A DNA stretch of 64,000 nt from PHAA01 sp964494735 (GTDB lineage: Bacteria; Bacillota; Syntrophomonadia; Syntrophomonadales; Syntrophomonadaceae): contig CAZBSD010000003.1 in the NCBI GenBank assembly GCA_964494735.1, positions 62,001 through 126,000 on the forward strand. Direction: 5' to 3'. Positions 35,096 to 43,542 of the stretch are shown piece by piece. The notes beneath the pieces were generated by a model. That model did no database searches and was not told where the DNA came from. It saw only the letters and a program-made list of their open reading frames with translations. Position numbers and translations under genes: made by a program. The first letter of the stretch is position 1. The number at the start of each line of letters is the position of its first letter.

Positions 35096-37144
35096 ATGCT
35101 TAACCTTAAGAAGAAAAACAAACAGAAGAAGATATCCGGTTTCCAGGTCATCACCGGCCTGGAGCCGCTCTCTCCCAAGTTGGGCGGGCGGCTGGACCTG
35201 ACCCAGCTGGAAAACAACCAGTCGGGACGGGTCGTAGAGGTCCAGGGCGGCCAACAGATGGTCACCAAGATGGAAAACCTGGGTGTGGTGCCCGGAGCGC
35301 TGGTGGTCAAGAAGAGTTCTTCCTTAATGAAAGGCCCCATCGTCCTGGAAAGAGAGGGCTCCCAGTTTGCGGTGGGGTACGCCATGGCCCAGAGAATAAT
35401 GGTGGAACCGCTGGGCAGCGAGGACCAGCCCGAAGTCTTCACCAAGAAAAGGGTAGTCTTGGTCGGTAATCCCAATGTCGGCAAGACCCTGGTCTTCTCT
35501 CGAATCACCGGGACCGGCGTCGTCACTGGCAATTATGCTGGTACTACGGTGGAAGTGGTCACCGGTAAATTCCAGTATGAAGGCCGTGGCTATGAGCTGG
35601 TGGACACCCCTGGCATCTATTCGCTGGACCAAACCTCCCCGGCCGATGCGGCGGTGGTGCAACTGGCCCAGGATTCCGACATAATTCTAAACGTGGTGGA
35701 TGCCACCAATCTGGAAAGAAACCTGAACCTTACCCTGCAGCTCTTGCAGCTGGGCAAACCGATGCTGGTCTGCCTCAACTACTGGGATGAGACTGGTCAC
35801 AATGGCATCACCATCGACGTCCCGGCCCTGGAGAAGATCCTGGATGTACCGGTAGTAACCGCCAGTGCGCTGCGTAATGATGGCATCTCGAAAATGGTGG
35901 AGACCCTGCCCCGGGCCCGGATCAGCAGCTTGAGATACGACTCGGGCGACCGCTGGAAACAGATCGGTTGTATAGTTGACCAGGTGCAGCGGTTGGAGCA
36001 CCGCCACCACACCCTGTGGGAGCGGGTGGGCGAGTTCACCATCCATCCCATCGGGGGGATAGTTACTGCTGTCGCGGCGTTGCTGGCCACGTTGTTTATC
36101 GTACGGTTCATGGGGGAAGGCATGATCGGCCTGCTGGAATACCTCTATGCCGATTTCTACGCTCCCTTTATCATGAACCTGGCCCAATATGTCCCATCCG
36201 AATTTGTCGTCGGATTACTGGTGGGACACACTTTGGATCCTATGGAATCGTTCGGTATCCTGACCAGCGGGGTCTATATCGCTTTGGTACTGGTGTTTCC
36301 CTATTTCCTTTCCTTCTACCTGATCTTCGGTTTTCTGGAGGATTTGGGCTACCTGCCCCGGCTGGCAGTGGTGCTCGACAATGTCTTCCATCAGCTGGGT
36401 CTGCATGGTTATTCATCCATCCCGGTGATGTTGGGATTGGGCTGCAAAGTTCCGGCCATTCTTTCCACCCGGATGTTGACCAATCGGCGCGACAAGATCC
36501 TGACCATTTCATTGATAATGATGAGCGCTCCCTGTCTGCCCCAGACAGCCATGATCGTGTCCCTGGGGATGAATTACAGCATATTCACGGTCTTATTCAT
36601 ATTCATGACCCTTTTGGTGCTGGCTTTTGGCATGAGCGTCCTGATTAACCGCATACTGCCGGGCAAGTCGGCCGAGTTTTTTGCCGAGCTCCCCTCCTAC
36701 CGGGTCCCATCCATAACCTTGATGGCTCGTAAACTATGGGTGCGGATAGCGGAATATTTTTATGAGGTCCTGCCCATGATCGCTTTGGGAGTGTTGATCA
36801 TGAGCATCCTGGATTATGTGGGCTTCATTGATTGGCTGACCATTGTTCTGCAGGGTCCGGTCGAGCTGGTGCTGGGTTTGCCGCCGGCTATCGCTCCCAT
36901 CATGCTGCTGGGTTTCCTGCGCAAAGATGTCTCCATTGCCCTGCTGGCACCATTAGGTTTGACCGCCCAGCAGTTCATCGTGGCCAGCATCTTCCTGGTG
37001 CTCTATACACCGTGCGTGTCTTCATTCTTTACCATGTTCCGGGAGCTGGGCAGCGGGATGACCTTGCGGATCATGGGAATGGTATTGGGTACTGCGGTGG
37101 TGGTAACGGCCTTCCTGCACATCGTATTTCAGTTGCTTTATTGA
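35096..37144 (+). CDS. feoB: ferrous iron transporter, FeoA-FeoB fusion
   Basis: A 682-residue Fe(II) transporter. Residues about 28-110 form a FeoA (SH3-like) domain, which is usually a separate protein. The G domain follows: G1 GNPNVGKT, G2 in NYAGTTVEV, G3 DTPGIYS, G4 NYWDE where most FeoB have NMxD, and G5 ASALR. The membrane part has the family's conserved Cys region (LGLGCKVPAIL and LYTPCVSSF). The start follows GGAGG and a Fur box. The N-terminal K-rich stretch precedes the FeoA part. Confidence 0.95.
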   Translation: MLNLKKKNKQKKISGFQVITGLEPLSPKLGGRLDLTQLENNQSGRVVEVQGGQQMVTKMENLGVVPGALVVKKSSSLMKGPIVLEREGSQFAVGYAMAQRIMVEPLGSEDQPEVFTKKRVVLVGNPNVGKTLVFSRITGTGVVTGNYAGTTVEVVTGKFQYEGRGYELVDTPGIYSLDQTSPADAAVVQLAQDSDIILNVVDATNLERNLNLTLQLLQLGKPMLVCLNYWDETGHNGITIDVPALEKILDVPVVTASALRNDGISKMVETLPRARISSLRYDSGDRWKQIGCIVDQVQRLEHRHHTLWERVGEFTIHPIGGIVTAVAALLATLFIVRFMGEGMIGLLEYLYADFYAPFIMNLAQYVPSEFVVGLLVGHTLDPMESFGILTSGVYIALVLVFPYFLSFYLIFGFLEDLGYLPRLAVVLDNVFHQLGLHGYSSIPVMLGLGCKVPAILSTRMLTNRRDKILTISLIMMSAPCLPQTAMIVSLGMNYSIFTVLFIFMTLLVLAFGMSVLINRILPGKSAEFFAELPSYRVPSITLMARKLWVRIAEYFYEVLPMIALGVLIMSILDYVGFIDWLTIVLQGPVELVLGLPPAIAPIMLLGFLRKDVSIALLAPLGLTAQQFIVASIFLVLYTPCVSSFFTMFRELGSGMTLRIMGMVLGTAVVVTAFLHIVFQLLY

Positions 37145-37177
37145 TAGACAGCTACCTTCATGTGGGATGGTGGCGGA

Positions 37178-37441
37178 CTACTTATTACTCTTGCCATCGG
37201 CACTGTCCTTGTTACTGCCAAAATAATCAGGGATCTTGAATAGGTTCCAGAACTGGGTCATGCTCTCGGCCACCAGGTTCTGGGTCTCGATGGTATATAT
37301 CGACATCTCGATGGTGGTCAGGGCATCCAGAAAACCTTTCTCATATTGGGCCAGCACCGGGTTCATATTATTCAGCTGGTGCAGATTCTTCAAAATATCA
37401 ATGGTCTTTTTGAGCGTCTCCATCTGCGGGTTGTCGGCCAC
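37178..37441 (-). CDS. small helical protein of unknown function
   Basis: An 87-residue protein that begins at a GTG (37441) behind GAGGGGGG. It is rich in amphipathic helix (METLKKTIDILKNLHQLNN) with a charged tail. The size and pattern recall phasin-like or coiled proteins, but no signature supports a name. A longer frame upstream lacks a ribosome site. Confidence 0.5.
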   Translation of the reverse strand: MADNPQMETLKKTIDILKNLHQLNNMNPVLAQYEKGFLDALTTIEMSIYTIETQNLVAESMTQFWNLFKIPDYFGSNKDSADGKSNK

Positions 37442-37629
37442 ATGAATCCCCCCTCTGCATATGTTTCCTATATTTAACCACGAAATCCTCCCAAAAAGAA
37501 TATTGACCCTGTCGACAAATAGCGAAGGAGTATTCGACATTATGGACTGCTTCATACAAATGGTAATCATACTAATTATTATGCCGGTGGCTCGCGAAAA
37601 TGCCTGGCCGGCCAAACATGATTTGGTAT

Positions 37630-37658
37630 TTGACATACATAGAACATCTAGGTACAAT
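37630..37658 (+). promoter_or_regulatory. promoter of the padR operon
   Basis: TTGACA and TACAAT are 17 bases apart, 43 bases ahead of the padR start codon. Confidence 0.75.
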
Positions 37659-37700
37659 GGACGCATACATAGAAGCATTAGGTATGGCAGGGGGGATTTG

Positions 37701-38033
37701 ATGAATGTTTCCAAAGACCTGATCGCCGCGTCGGCCACCCCTCTCATCCTGGCCATTCTCAGGGAGAATGACAGTTACGGTTATGCCATCATCAAACGCG
37801 TCAAAGAGATGTCGGCCAACGAACTGGTGTGGACCGAGGGCATGCTCTACCCGGTCCTGCATCGCCTGCAAGAACAGGGAATGATCGAATCCTACGGGCA
37901 CATCGCCGAGACCGGCCGCAAACGCAAATATTACCGCCTCCTGGAGCAGGGGCGGCTCGAACTTGAGCAGCAGAAGCGGCAATGGGAGGTAGTCCATGCC
38001 GCACTCACCAAATCATGGAGTGAAGAGAGTTAG
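37701..38033 (+). CDS. PadR-family transcriptional regulator
   Basis: A 110-residue regulator with the PadR winged helix: LILAILRENDSYGYAIIKRV, WTEGMLYPVLHRLQEQGMI, and GRKRKYYRL. The start at 37701 follows a run of six Gs. PadR regulators commonly repress the membrane gene that follows, and here that gene starts 17 bases later. Confidence 0.94.
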   Translation: MNVSKDLIAASATPLILAILRENDSYGYAIIKRVKEMSANELVWTEGMLYPVLHRLQEQGMIESYGHIAETGRKRKYYRLLEQGRLELEQQKRQWEVVHAALTKSWSEES

Positions 38034-38050
38034 GGCGAGGAGGTTCCAAT

Positions 38051-39406
38051 ATGTTTGACCTGGAAGCACAGATCCGTTCGTGGAGCGATCACCTGCGCGC
38101 CCACGGCAATTTTACCGAAGCCGACCTGAGTGAATTGGAGGGGCACCTGCGGGACCAGATCGAGGACTTGGGGGCGGTCGGGCTGGCTGCCGACGAGGCC
38201 TTCTTGATTAGCGTCAAGCGGCTGGGGAATGTGGATGCCATATCCCACGAATTCTCCAAAGTAAATACCGAAAACTTATGGAAGCACCTGTTCGTGGAGC
38301 CGGTGGATCCCCAGGCCCGGCGGCGTAACTGGCGCGATATCGGGCTGGTGGTGCTGTTCGGTCTGCTGGCGGGCACTCTGTTAAAGGTGCCCGGGTTGTT
38401 CGGTTTGGGGTTTGACGATCCAGGGGCAGATTTCTTCTACGTAAAGAACATAAGCCTGTTTATCCTGCCCTTCATCGCCGCCTTCTTCATGATCCGGCGG
38501 GGAGCTCCCGCTCGCACCTGGTTGGCCATCCTGGCCATCTTTGCCGGGTCCGCCCTGCTGATAAACGTCTATCCGACTTGGCCCCCGCACCATACCCTGG
38601 CCTTGAGCGGAATCCACCTGGCCCTGTTCCTGTGGCTGGTGGTGGGGGTCACCTATATCGGCCGGGAGTGGCGCCGATGTGCCGGGCGCATGAATTTCAT
38701 CCGTTTCAGCGGCGAGGCCTTCATCTACGGGGTGTTGGTATTCGCCGGGGTGATGGTCTTGGGAATGTTCACCATGCTCATCTTCCAGGCTATCCAGGTC
38801 GATGTGAATAGATTTATGGAAGATTACTATTTCATTTACGGGGCTTGTGCCACCGCCATGACAACCGTCTACCTGGTGGAGGCCAAACGCAGTGTGGTGG
38901 AGAATTTTGCTCCCATCCTGGCCCGCATCTTTACTCCCCTATTCCTGATAGTCATGACCGTATTCCTGCTGGTGATGGTGATCACCGGTTCCAGCCCCTT
39001 CCTGGAGCGGGAATTCCTGATCGCCTTCGACTTCATGCTGGCCATGGTGCTGGGATTGGTCCTGTACGTGATCTCCGCCCGGGACCGTAACCAGCCGGCC
39101 GGCCTGTTCGATTATCTCAACCTGGCCCTTATCCTGGTGGCTTTGGTCATCGACGGGGTAGCCTTGTCGGCTATAATCTTCCGGTTGTCGGCCTTCGGCG
39201 TAACCCCCAACAAAGTAGCCGCGCTGGGTGAAAATCTGGTCCTGCTGGGCAACCTGGCCGGGTTGGCCTGGCTCTACCTCCAATATTTCCGCCGCAAGTG
39301 CGATTTCATAAAGCTGGAACAGTGGCAGACCGCCTACCTCAACGTCTACGCGGTGTGGCTGGCCTTCGTAGCCTTCGCCTTCCCGGTCCTGTTTGGCTTC
39401 ATATAA
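38051..39406 (+). CDS. membrane protein with N-terminal HAAS-type domain, PadR-associated
   Basis: A 451-residue protein. Residues 1-75 form a helical cytoplasmic domain (LSELEGHLRDQIEDL, then ADEAFLISVKRLG) of the HAAS/permease-prefix type seen next to PadR genes. About ten membrane helices follow. The membrane part resembles DUF4153-like proteins in hydropathy. Function unknown, but its expression is probably set by the adjacent PadR. Confidence 0.75.
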   Translation: MFDLEAQIRSWSDHLRAHGNFTEADLSELEGHLRDQIEDLGAVGLAADEAFLISVKRLGNVDAISHEFSKVNTENLWKHLFVEPVDPQARRRNWRDIGLVVLFGLLAGTLLKVPGLFGLGFDDPGADFFYVKNISLFILPFIAAFFMIRRGAPARTWLAILAIFAGSALLINVYPTWPPHHTLALSGIHLALFLWLVVGVTYIGREWRRCAGRMNFIRFSGEAFIYGVLVFAGVMVLGMFTMLIFQAIQVDVNRFMEDYYFIYGACATAMTTVYLVEAKRSVVENFAPILARIFTPLFLIVMTVFLLVMVITGSSPFLEREFLIAFDFMLAMVLGLVLYVISARDRNQPAGLFDYLNLALILVALVIDGVALSAIIFRLSAFGVTPNKVAALGENLVLLGNLAGLAWLYLQYFRRKCDFIKLEQWQTAYLNVYAVWLAFVAFAFPVLFGFI

Positions 39407-39429
39407 TAAAAGTGAACCAAACAAGGCCC

Positions 39430-39575
39430 TCAGGGAACACTGAAAACGCAGAGAATTGCTCTAGTGGATGCATAATATGCTGGCGGCCGTTAAGCGCTAG
39501 CGTGGCAGCCAGTATATTTATGCATTCTCCCTTTACGGCGGAAACCAGGGGGAACTCTTTGCTGCCGTACCTGAT
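39430..39575. repeat. palindromic intergenic repeat, copy 1
   Basis: The core 39452-39530 has GGATGCATAATAT and ATATTTATGCAT as inverted ends around GGCGGCCGTTAAGCGC. The whole reappears in reverse orientation at 46372-46515 with shared flanks (AGAATTGCTC, CACTGA). It carries no gene and looks like a miniature inverted-repeat element. Confidence 0.7.
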
Positions 39576-39710
39576 GAAGAGCGGGTGGCATCTGTTGTAG
39601 TCCCAAGACAGTCCCCGGCTTCGGTTGTGTTTTGTATACACGAATTTGGTCAGACTGTGCTAATATTTAGGACAGGCAAACGGAAAGAAAAAGTGGCTGG
39701 AGGCCAAATA

Positions 39711-40736
39711 GTGATCGAGATAAGCAACCTGAGCAAGATTTATCATACTCCCCACCAGGATATCCTGGCTCTGGATGACGTCAGCCTGTCGGTCCAGCGG
39801 GGCGAGATATTCGGTATCATCGGCTTGAGCGGGGCCGGCAAGAGCACCCTGATCCGCTGCATCAACATGCTGGAAAAGCCCACTCAGGGTTCAATAATAG
39901 TCGACGGGCAGGACATCAATGTTCTCAACCAGCGCGAACTGCGCCAGGCCCGCAAAAAGATCGGCATGATCTTCCAGCAGTTCAACCTGCTCTCATCGCG
40001 TACCGTCTTCGACAACGTCATGTTCCCCCTGGAGATCGCCGGCGTCCCCCGTGAACAGGCACGGCAGCGGGTGGGTGAGCTGTTGGAACTGGTCGGGATC
40101 ACCGACAAGGCCCGGGTCTACCCGGATCAACTCAGCGGCGGACAAAAGCAGCGGGTAGGCATCGCCCGGGCGTTGGCCAACGACCCCAAGATTCTGCTCT
40201 CCGATGAGGCTACCTCCGCGCTGGATCCGCAGACCACCCGTTCCATCCTGAAACTGCTTAAAGATATAAATGCCCAACTGGGGCTTACCATCCTGCTCAT
40301 TACCCATGATATGAATGTTATCAAACAGATCTGTGACCGGGTAGCGGTCATCAATGAGTCCCGCATCGTGGAGGTGGACGACGTGGTATCCATGTTCAGC
40401 AACCCCGGCACCCCCACCTCGCAGAGCTTTATCAGTGCCATCGTCAGCAAGGATGTACCGGAAGAATATATGGACAGCCTCATCAACCGCCACCCAGACA
40501 GGTATTCGCGCCTGGTGCGGGTGTCCTTTATCGGTGCCTCAGCGGGCGAGCCGGTGATATCGGCAATGATCAAACGCCACGGGGTGGACGCCAATATCCT
40601 GTACGGCAATATCGACCGGGTCAAAGACGTCCCCTTCGGTCACCTGACCCTGGAACTAATAGGGGATCGGCAGGCTGTAGAGCAATCCATGGAATTCCTC
40701 AAGGACAACGGCCTGGAAGTGGAGGTGATGTCATGA
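39711..40736 (+). CDS. metN: methionine ABC transporter ATPase
   Basis: A 341-residue ATPase: Walker A GLSGAGKST, signature LSGGQKQR, Walker B ILLSDEAT. The C-terminal NIL domain (from about residue 265, SGYSRLVRVSFIG-like) senses methionine in MetN. The GTG start at 39711 follows GGAGG by seven bases. It is the first gene of metNIQ. I see no SAM riboswitch in the 300 bases upstream. Confidence 0.94.
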   Translation: MIEISNLSKIYHTPHQDILALDDVSLSVQRGEIFGIIGLSGAGKSTLIRCINMLEKPTQGSIIVDGQDINVLNQRELRQARKKIGMIFQQFNLLSSRTVFDNVMFPLEIAGVPREQARQRVGELLELVGITDKARVYPDQLSGGQKQRVGIARALANDPKILLSDEATSALDPQTTRSILKLLKDINAQLGLTILLITHDMNVIKQICDRVAVINESRIVEVDDVVSMFSNPGTPTSQSFISAIVSKDVPEEYMDSLINRHPDRYSRLVRVSFIGASAGEPVISAMIKRHGVDANILYGNIDRVKDVPFGHLTLELIGDRQAVEQSMEFLKDNGLEVEVMS

Positions 40737-41452
40737 TAGCAGCTTCGATAGCCGTTATCGGCAGCACCATATTGGGCATCAGCCTGGGAGGCGACCTGGC
40801 CTGGGTATGGGAAAAGGTCTTACAGGCGACCTGGGAGACCTCATACATGGTGGCCATCTCGACCGGATTGAGTTACGTCTTCGGGCTGCCTCTGGGGGTG
40901 ATCCTGGTCACCACCGGAGAAGGGCATATCCTGGAGAGCCGCGGCCTGAACCGGGTGCTGGGCACTTTCATCAACGCGGTGCGTTCCATTCCCTTCATCA
41001 TATTCCTGATCCTGGTGATACCTATCACCCGCCTGGTGGTGGGCACCTTTATCGGTACCGCTGCATCCATGGTGCCCCTCACCCTGGCCGCCATCCCCTT
41101 CGTGGCCCGGATGGTGGAGACCTCCCTGAAGGAGATTGATTGGGGCCTGATCGAAGCGGCCCTGTCTATGGGCGCCAATGCCTGGCAGGTCATCACCAAA
41201 GTGCTGCTCCCGGAAGCACGGGCATCCATCGTCCTGGGGGTGGCCATCACCACCATCAACCTGGTCGGTTACTCAGCCATGGCCGGCATCGTCGGGGGAG
41301 GTGGATTGGGTACCCTGGCCTATTACTATGGTTACCAGCGTTATGAGGATTTGGTCATGTGGGTTACCGTCATAGTCCTTATCGTATTTGTCCAATGTGT
41401 TCAGATGTTGGGAGACAAATGGGCGGCCAAGATCACAAATCAAAGGAGGTAG
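40733..41452 (+). CDS. metI: methionine ABC transporter permease
   Basis: A 239-residue, five-helix permease with the conserved EAA loop LIEAALSMGANAWQVI near residue 145. It overlaps metN by four bases. It imports D- or L-methionine with its partners. Confidence 0.94.
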   Translation: MIAASIAVIGSTILGISLGGDLAWVWEKVLQATWETSYMVAISTGLSYVFGLPLGVILVTTGEGHILESRGLNRVLGTFINAVRSIPFIIFLILVIPITRLVVGTFIGTAASMVPLTLAAIPFVARMVETSLKEIDWGLIEAALSMGANAWQVITKVLLPEARASIVLGVAITTINLVGYSAMAGIVGGGGLGTLAYYYGYQRYEDLVMWVTVIVLIVFVQCVQMLGDKWAAKITNQRR

Positions 41453-41458
41453 ATTGGA

Positions 41459-42292
41459 TTGAAAAAGAAACTGCTGCTGATAGCCTGCGCGGTACTGCTG
41501 ATGGCGGTTGTGGCCGGCTGCAGCGCCAAAGCCCCGGAACCTGCTAAAAACGATGCTGCCCCCCAACCGGCGGCGGCCAAAGTGGTGGTGGGAGCCACTG
41601 CCAAACCCCATGCCGAGATCCTGGAAGTGGCCAAGCCCTTGCTGGCCAAGGAAGGGGTGGACCTGGAGATCAAAGTGTTCACCGATTATGTGCAATTGAA
41701 TCCGGCCCTGAAAGACAAACAGATAGACGCCAACTTCTTCCAGCACGTCCCCTACCTGGACGATTTCAACGCCAAAAATAATGCCCAACTGGCCTGGACG
41801 GTCAAGGTCCACAATGAACCGATGGGCGTTTATTCCAAGAAGATCAAGAACCTGAACGAGCTGGCTAACGGCGCCAAGGTAGGCATTCCCAACGACGCCA
41901 CCAATGGCGGGCGGGCCCTGATGGTGCTGGAGAATGCCGGTTTGATCAAGCTCAAAGCCGGAGTCGGGGTAACCGCCACAGAGAGAGACATCGTGGAAAA
42001 CGCCAAGAACCTCGATATCACCGAGATGGACGCCGCCATACTGCCACGTACTCTAGAAGACGTCGCTATTTGCGTGATCAACAGTAATTATGCCCTCGAG
42101 GGCAACCTTAATCCAGTTAAAGATTCCCTGTTCATGGAACCCAAAGATTCACCTTTTGCCAATGTGCTGGCGGTGCGTCCGGAAGACAAGACCAAGGACA
42201 CCATTGTCAAGCTGAGTAAAGCCCTGCAGTCCCCCGAGGTCAAGAAGTTCCTGGAAGACAAATACCAGGGTGCCTGCGTGCCTTCTTTCTAA
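41459..42292 (+). CDS. metQ: methionine-binding lipoprotein
   Basis: A 277-residue NlpA/MetQ lipoprotein: signal peptide with lipobox VVAGC (about residue 21), then the signature VGATAKPHAEILE and IDANFFQHVPYLDDFN. A TTG start at 41459 lies nine bases behind AGGAGG. The operon ends with a strong terminator. Confidence 0.94.
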   Translation: MKKKLLLIACAVLLMAVVAGCSAKAPEPAKNDAAPQPAAAKVVVGATAKPHAEILEVAKPLLAKEGVDLEIKVFTDYVQLNPALKDKQIDANFFQHVPYLDDFNAKNNAQLAWTVKVHNEPMGVYSKKIKNLNELANGAKVGIPNDATNGGRALMVLENAGLIKLKAGVGVTATERDIVENAKNLDITEMDAAILPRTLEDVAICVINSNYALEGNLNPVKDSLFMEPKDSPFANVLAVRPEDKTKDTIVKLSKALQSPEVKKFLEDKYQGACVPSF

Positions 42293-42402
42293 ACATAAAC
42301 CTGGATTCGAACCCGGTGAGCAAGTTGGACCGCCCACCAGCCTGCCGCCGGGGATCATCTGCAACGACGCACCCACAATTTTATAACCGGCTCTGAACCG
42401 AT

Positions 42403-42439
42403 AAGGAGCTGAGTGGCCTTCCTCCACTCAGCTCCTTTT
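42403..42439 (+). terminator. terminator of metNIQ
   Basis: AAGGAGCTGAGTGG and CCACTCAGCTCCTT are near-perfect arms with a short loop, followed by TTTT. Confidence 0.9.
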
Positions 42440-42602
42440 ACATAGAAGATATGAGGAAACCGAATTTCGAATCAAATTTATTGAAAATATTGATAAAAAT
42501 CAAGGAACCCTGCTTGACATGGCTCTATAATAAAGACACGACAAATACTTCGGTTGGATTGCAGCCAATTACGAAATGATATGTAGAGTGGAGGAAATGA
42601 AA

Positions 42603-43163
42603 ATGAGCAGACTCGATGGTTCAGAAAAGATGGCCCGGATAGAATTGAACAGTGACCTGCCGGAGCAGCATTGGCAGGAAGCCACCACGCCCGAACTGCT
42701 GAAGCAGATCAAGGAAAAGTTTCACACCCACCTGCGGACCGAACTGCCGGAAATAAAGTATTATGCCAATTTGATACGGAAGGTGCACGGTGGCAACCAC
42801 CCCGAGCTGACCGAAGTCCAGGCAATATTCAGCAACATCAATAAGGAAGTGGAGGAGCTCCTGACCAGGGAGGAGGAGATTCTGTATCCGGCCATCGCCA
42901 GGTACTTGGAGAGTCAAACCGAGCCGGATCTGATGGAGGCGATCAAGATCATCGCTGCCATCGAGGCAGGTTATCGCCAAATTGTAGCCAATATGACAGA
43001 ATTGAGGGCAGTGACCGGGGATTATCATCTTCCCGATGATGCCTGCGAAGCCTTCACGTCCACCTACCATAAGCTCCAGGCAATGGAAGGAGATTTGGGC
43101 CAGTATATCCATATTGAGAGCGATATCCTGTTTCCCAGGATAAAAAGCGGAGAGGACAATTGA
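42603..43163 (+). CDS. hemerythrin-like di-iron protein (RIC/YtfE-related)
   Basis: A 186-residue four-helix protein with spaced His/Glu ligands: FHTHLRTELPEIK, KVHGGNHPEL, EEEILYPAI, STYHKLQAM and IHIESDILFPR. This matches the hemerythrin domain of the RIC/ScdA iron-sulfur repair proteins but lacks their N-terminal DUF542 domain. Roles in O2/NO sensing or FeS repair are plausible. The start at 42603 gives eight-base spacing from GGAGG. HMA and P-type ATPase genes follow. Confidence 0.85.
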   Translation: MSRLDGSEKMARIELNSDLPEQHWQEATTPELLKQIKEKFHTHLRTELPEIKYYANLIRKVHGGNHPELTEVQAIFSNINKEVEELLTREEEILYPAIARYLESQTEPDLMEAIKIIAAIEAGYRQIVANMTELRAVTGDYHLPDDACEAFTSTYHKLQAMEGDLGQYIHIESDILFPRIKSGEDN

Positions 43164-43237
43164 GCGACATGGAATGTGCCGGCTGCCGGTTTGATAATTA
43201 ACCCCAGACTCGAATAAATGCGAAGGAGAGAGTAAAC

Positions 43238-43459
43238 ATGAAGAAAGCAGAATTACAACTGGAACAATTGACCTGTCCATCCTGCGTCAAAAAGATCGAA
43301 TCCACCTTAAGTAAAACCAGCGGGATAGATTCAGTCAAAGTGATGTTCAACTCCAGCAAGGTGAAGACCGAATTTGACGAGTCCAAGATCGATGCTGAAC
43401 AGATTCAGGCCCTGATCACCCGGTTGGGCTATGATGTACTAAAAACAAAGATTTCCTGA
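43238..43459 (+). CDS. heavy-metal-associated (HMA) domain protein
   Basis: A 73-residue copper-chaperone-like protein with the metal motif LTCPSCVKKIE near residue 12. It stands alone 84 bases ahead of a P1B ATPase that lacks its own HMA domain, so it probably delivers metal to that pump. Confidence 0.88.
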   Translation: MKKAELQLEQLTCPSCVKKIESTLSKTSGIDSVKVMFNSSKVKTEFDESKIDAEQIQALITRLGYDVLKTKIS

Positions 43460-43542
43460 TCGATTGCATTGGCAGAGATAAAAATCCGCATCGAGGCTTT
43501 GGTAGTCCCGGTGCGGTATTGTTTAGGAGGGGTGGGAGAGAA

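Noticed and set aside
39407..39710. SAM riboswitch or Met T-box ahead of metN
   Set aside because: Neither the SAM-I core nor a T-box GGTGGTACCGCG motif is seen; the region is occupied by the palindromic repeat.
42513..42532. Promoter TTGACA with TATAAT before the hemerythrin gene
   Set aside because: The two hexamers are only six bases apart, so they cannot form one promoter.
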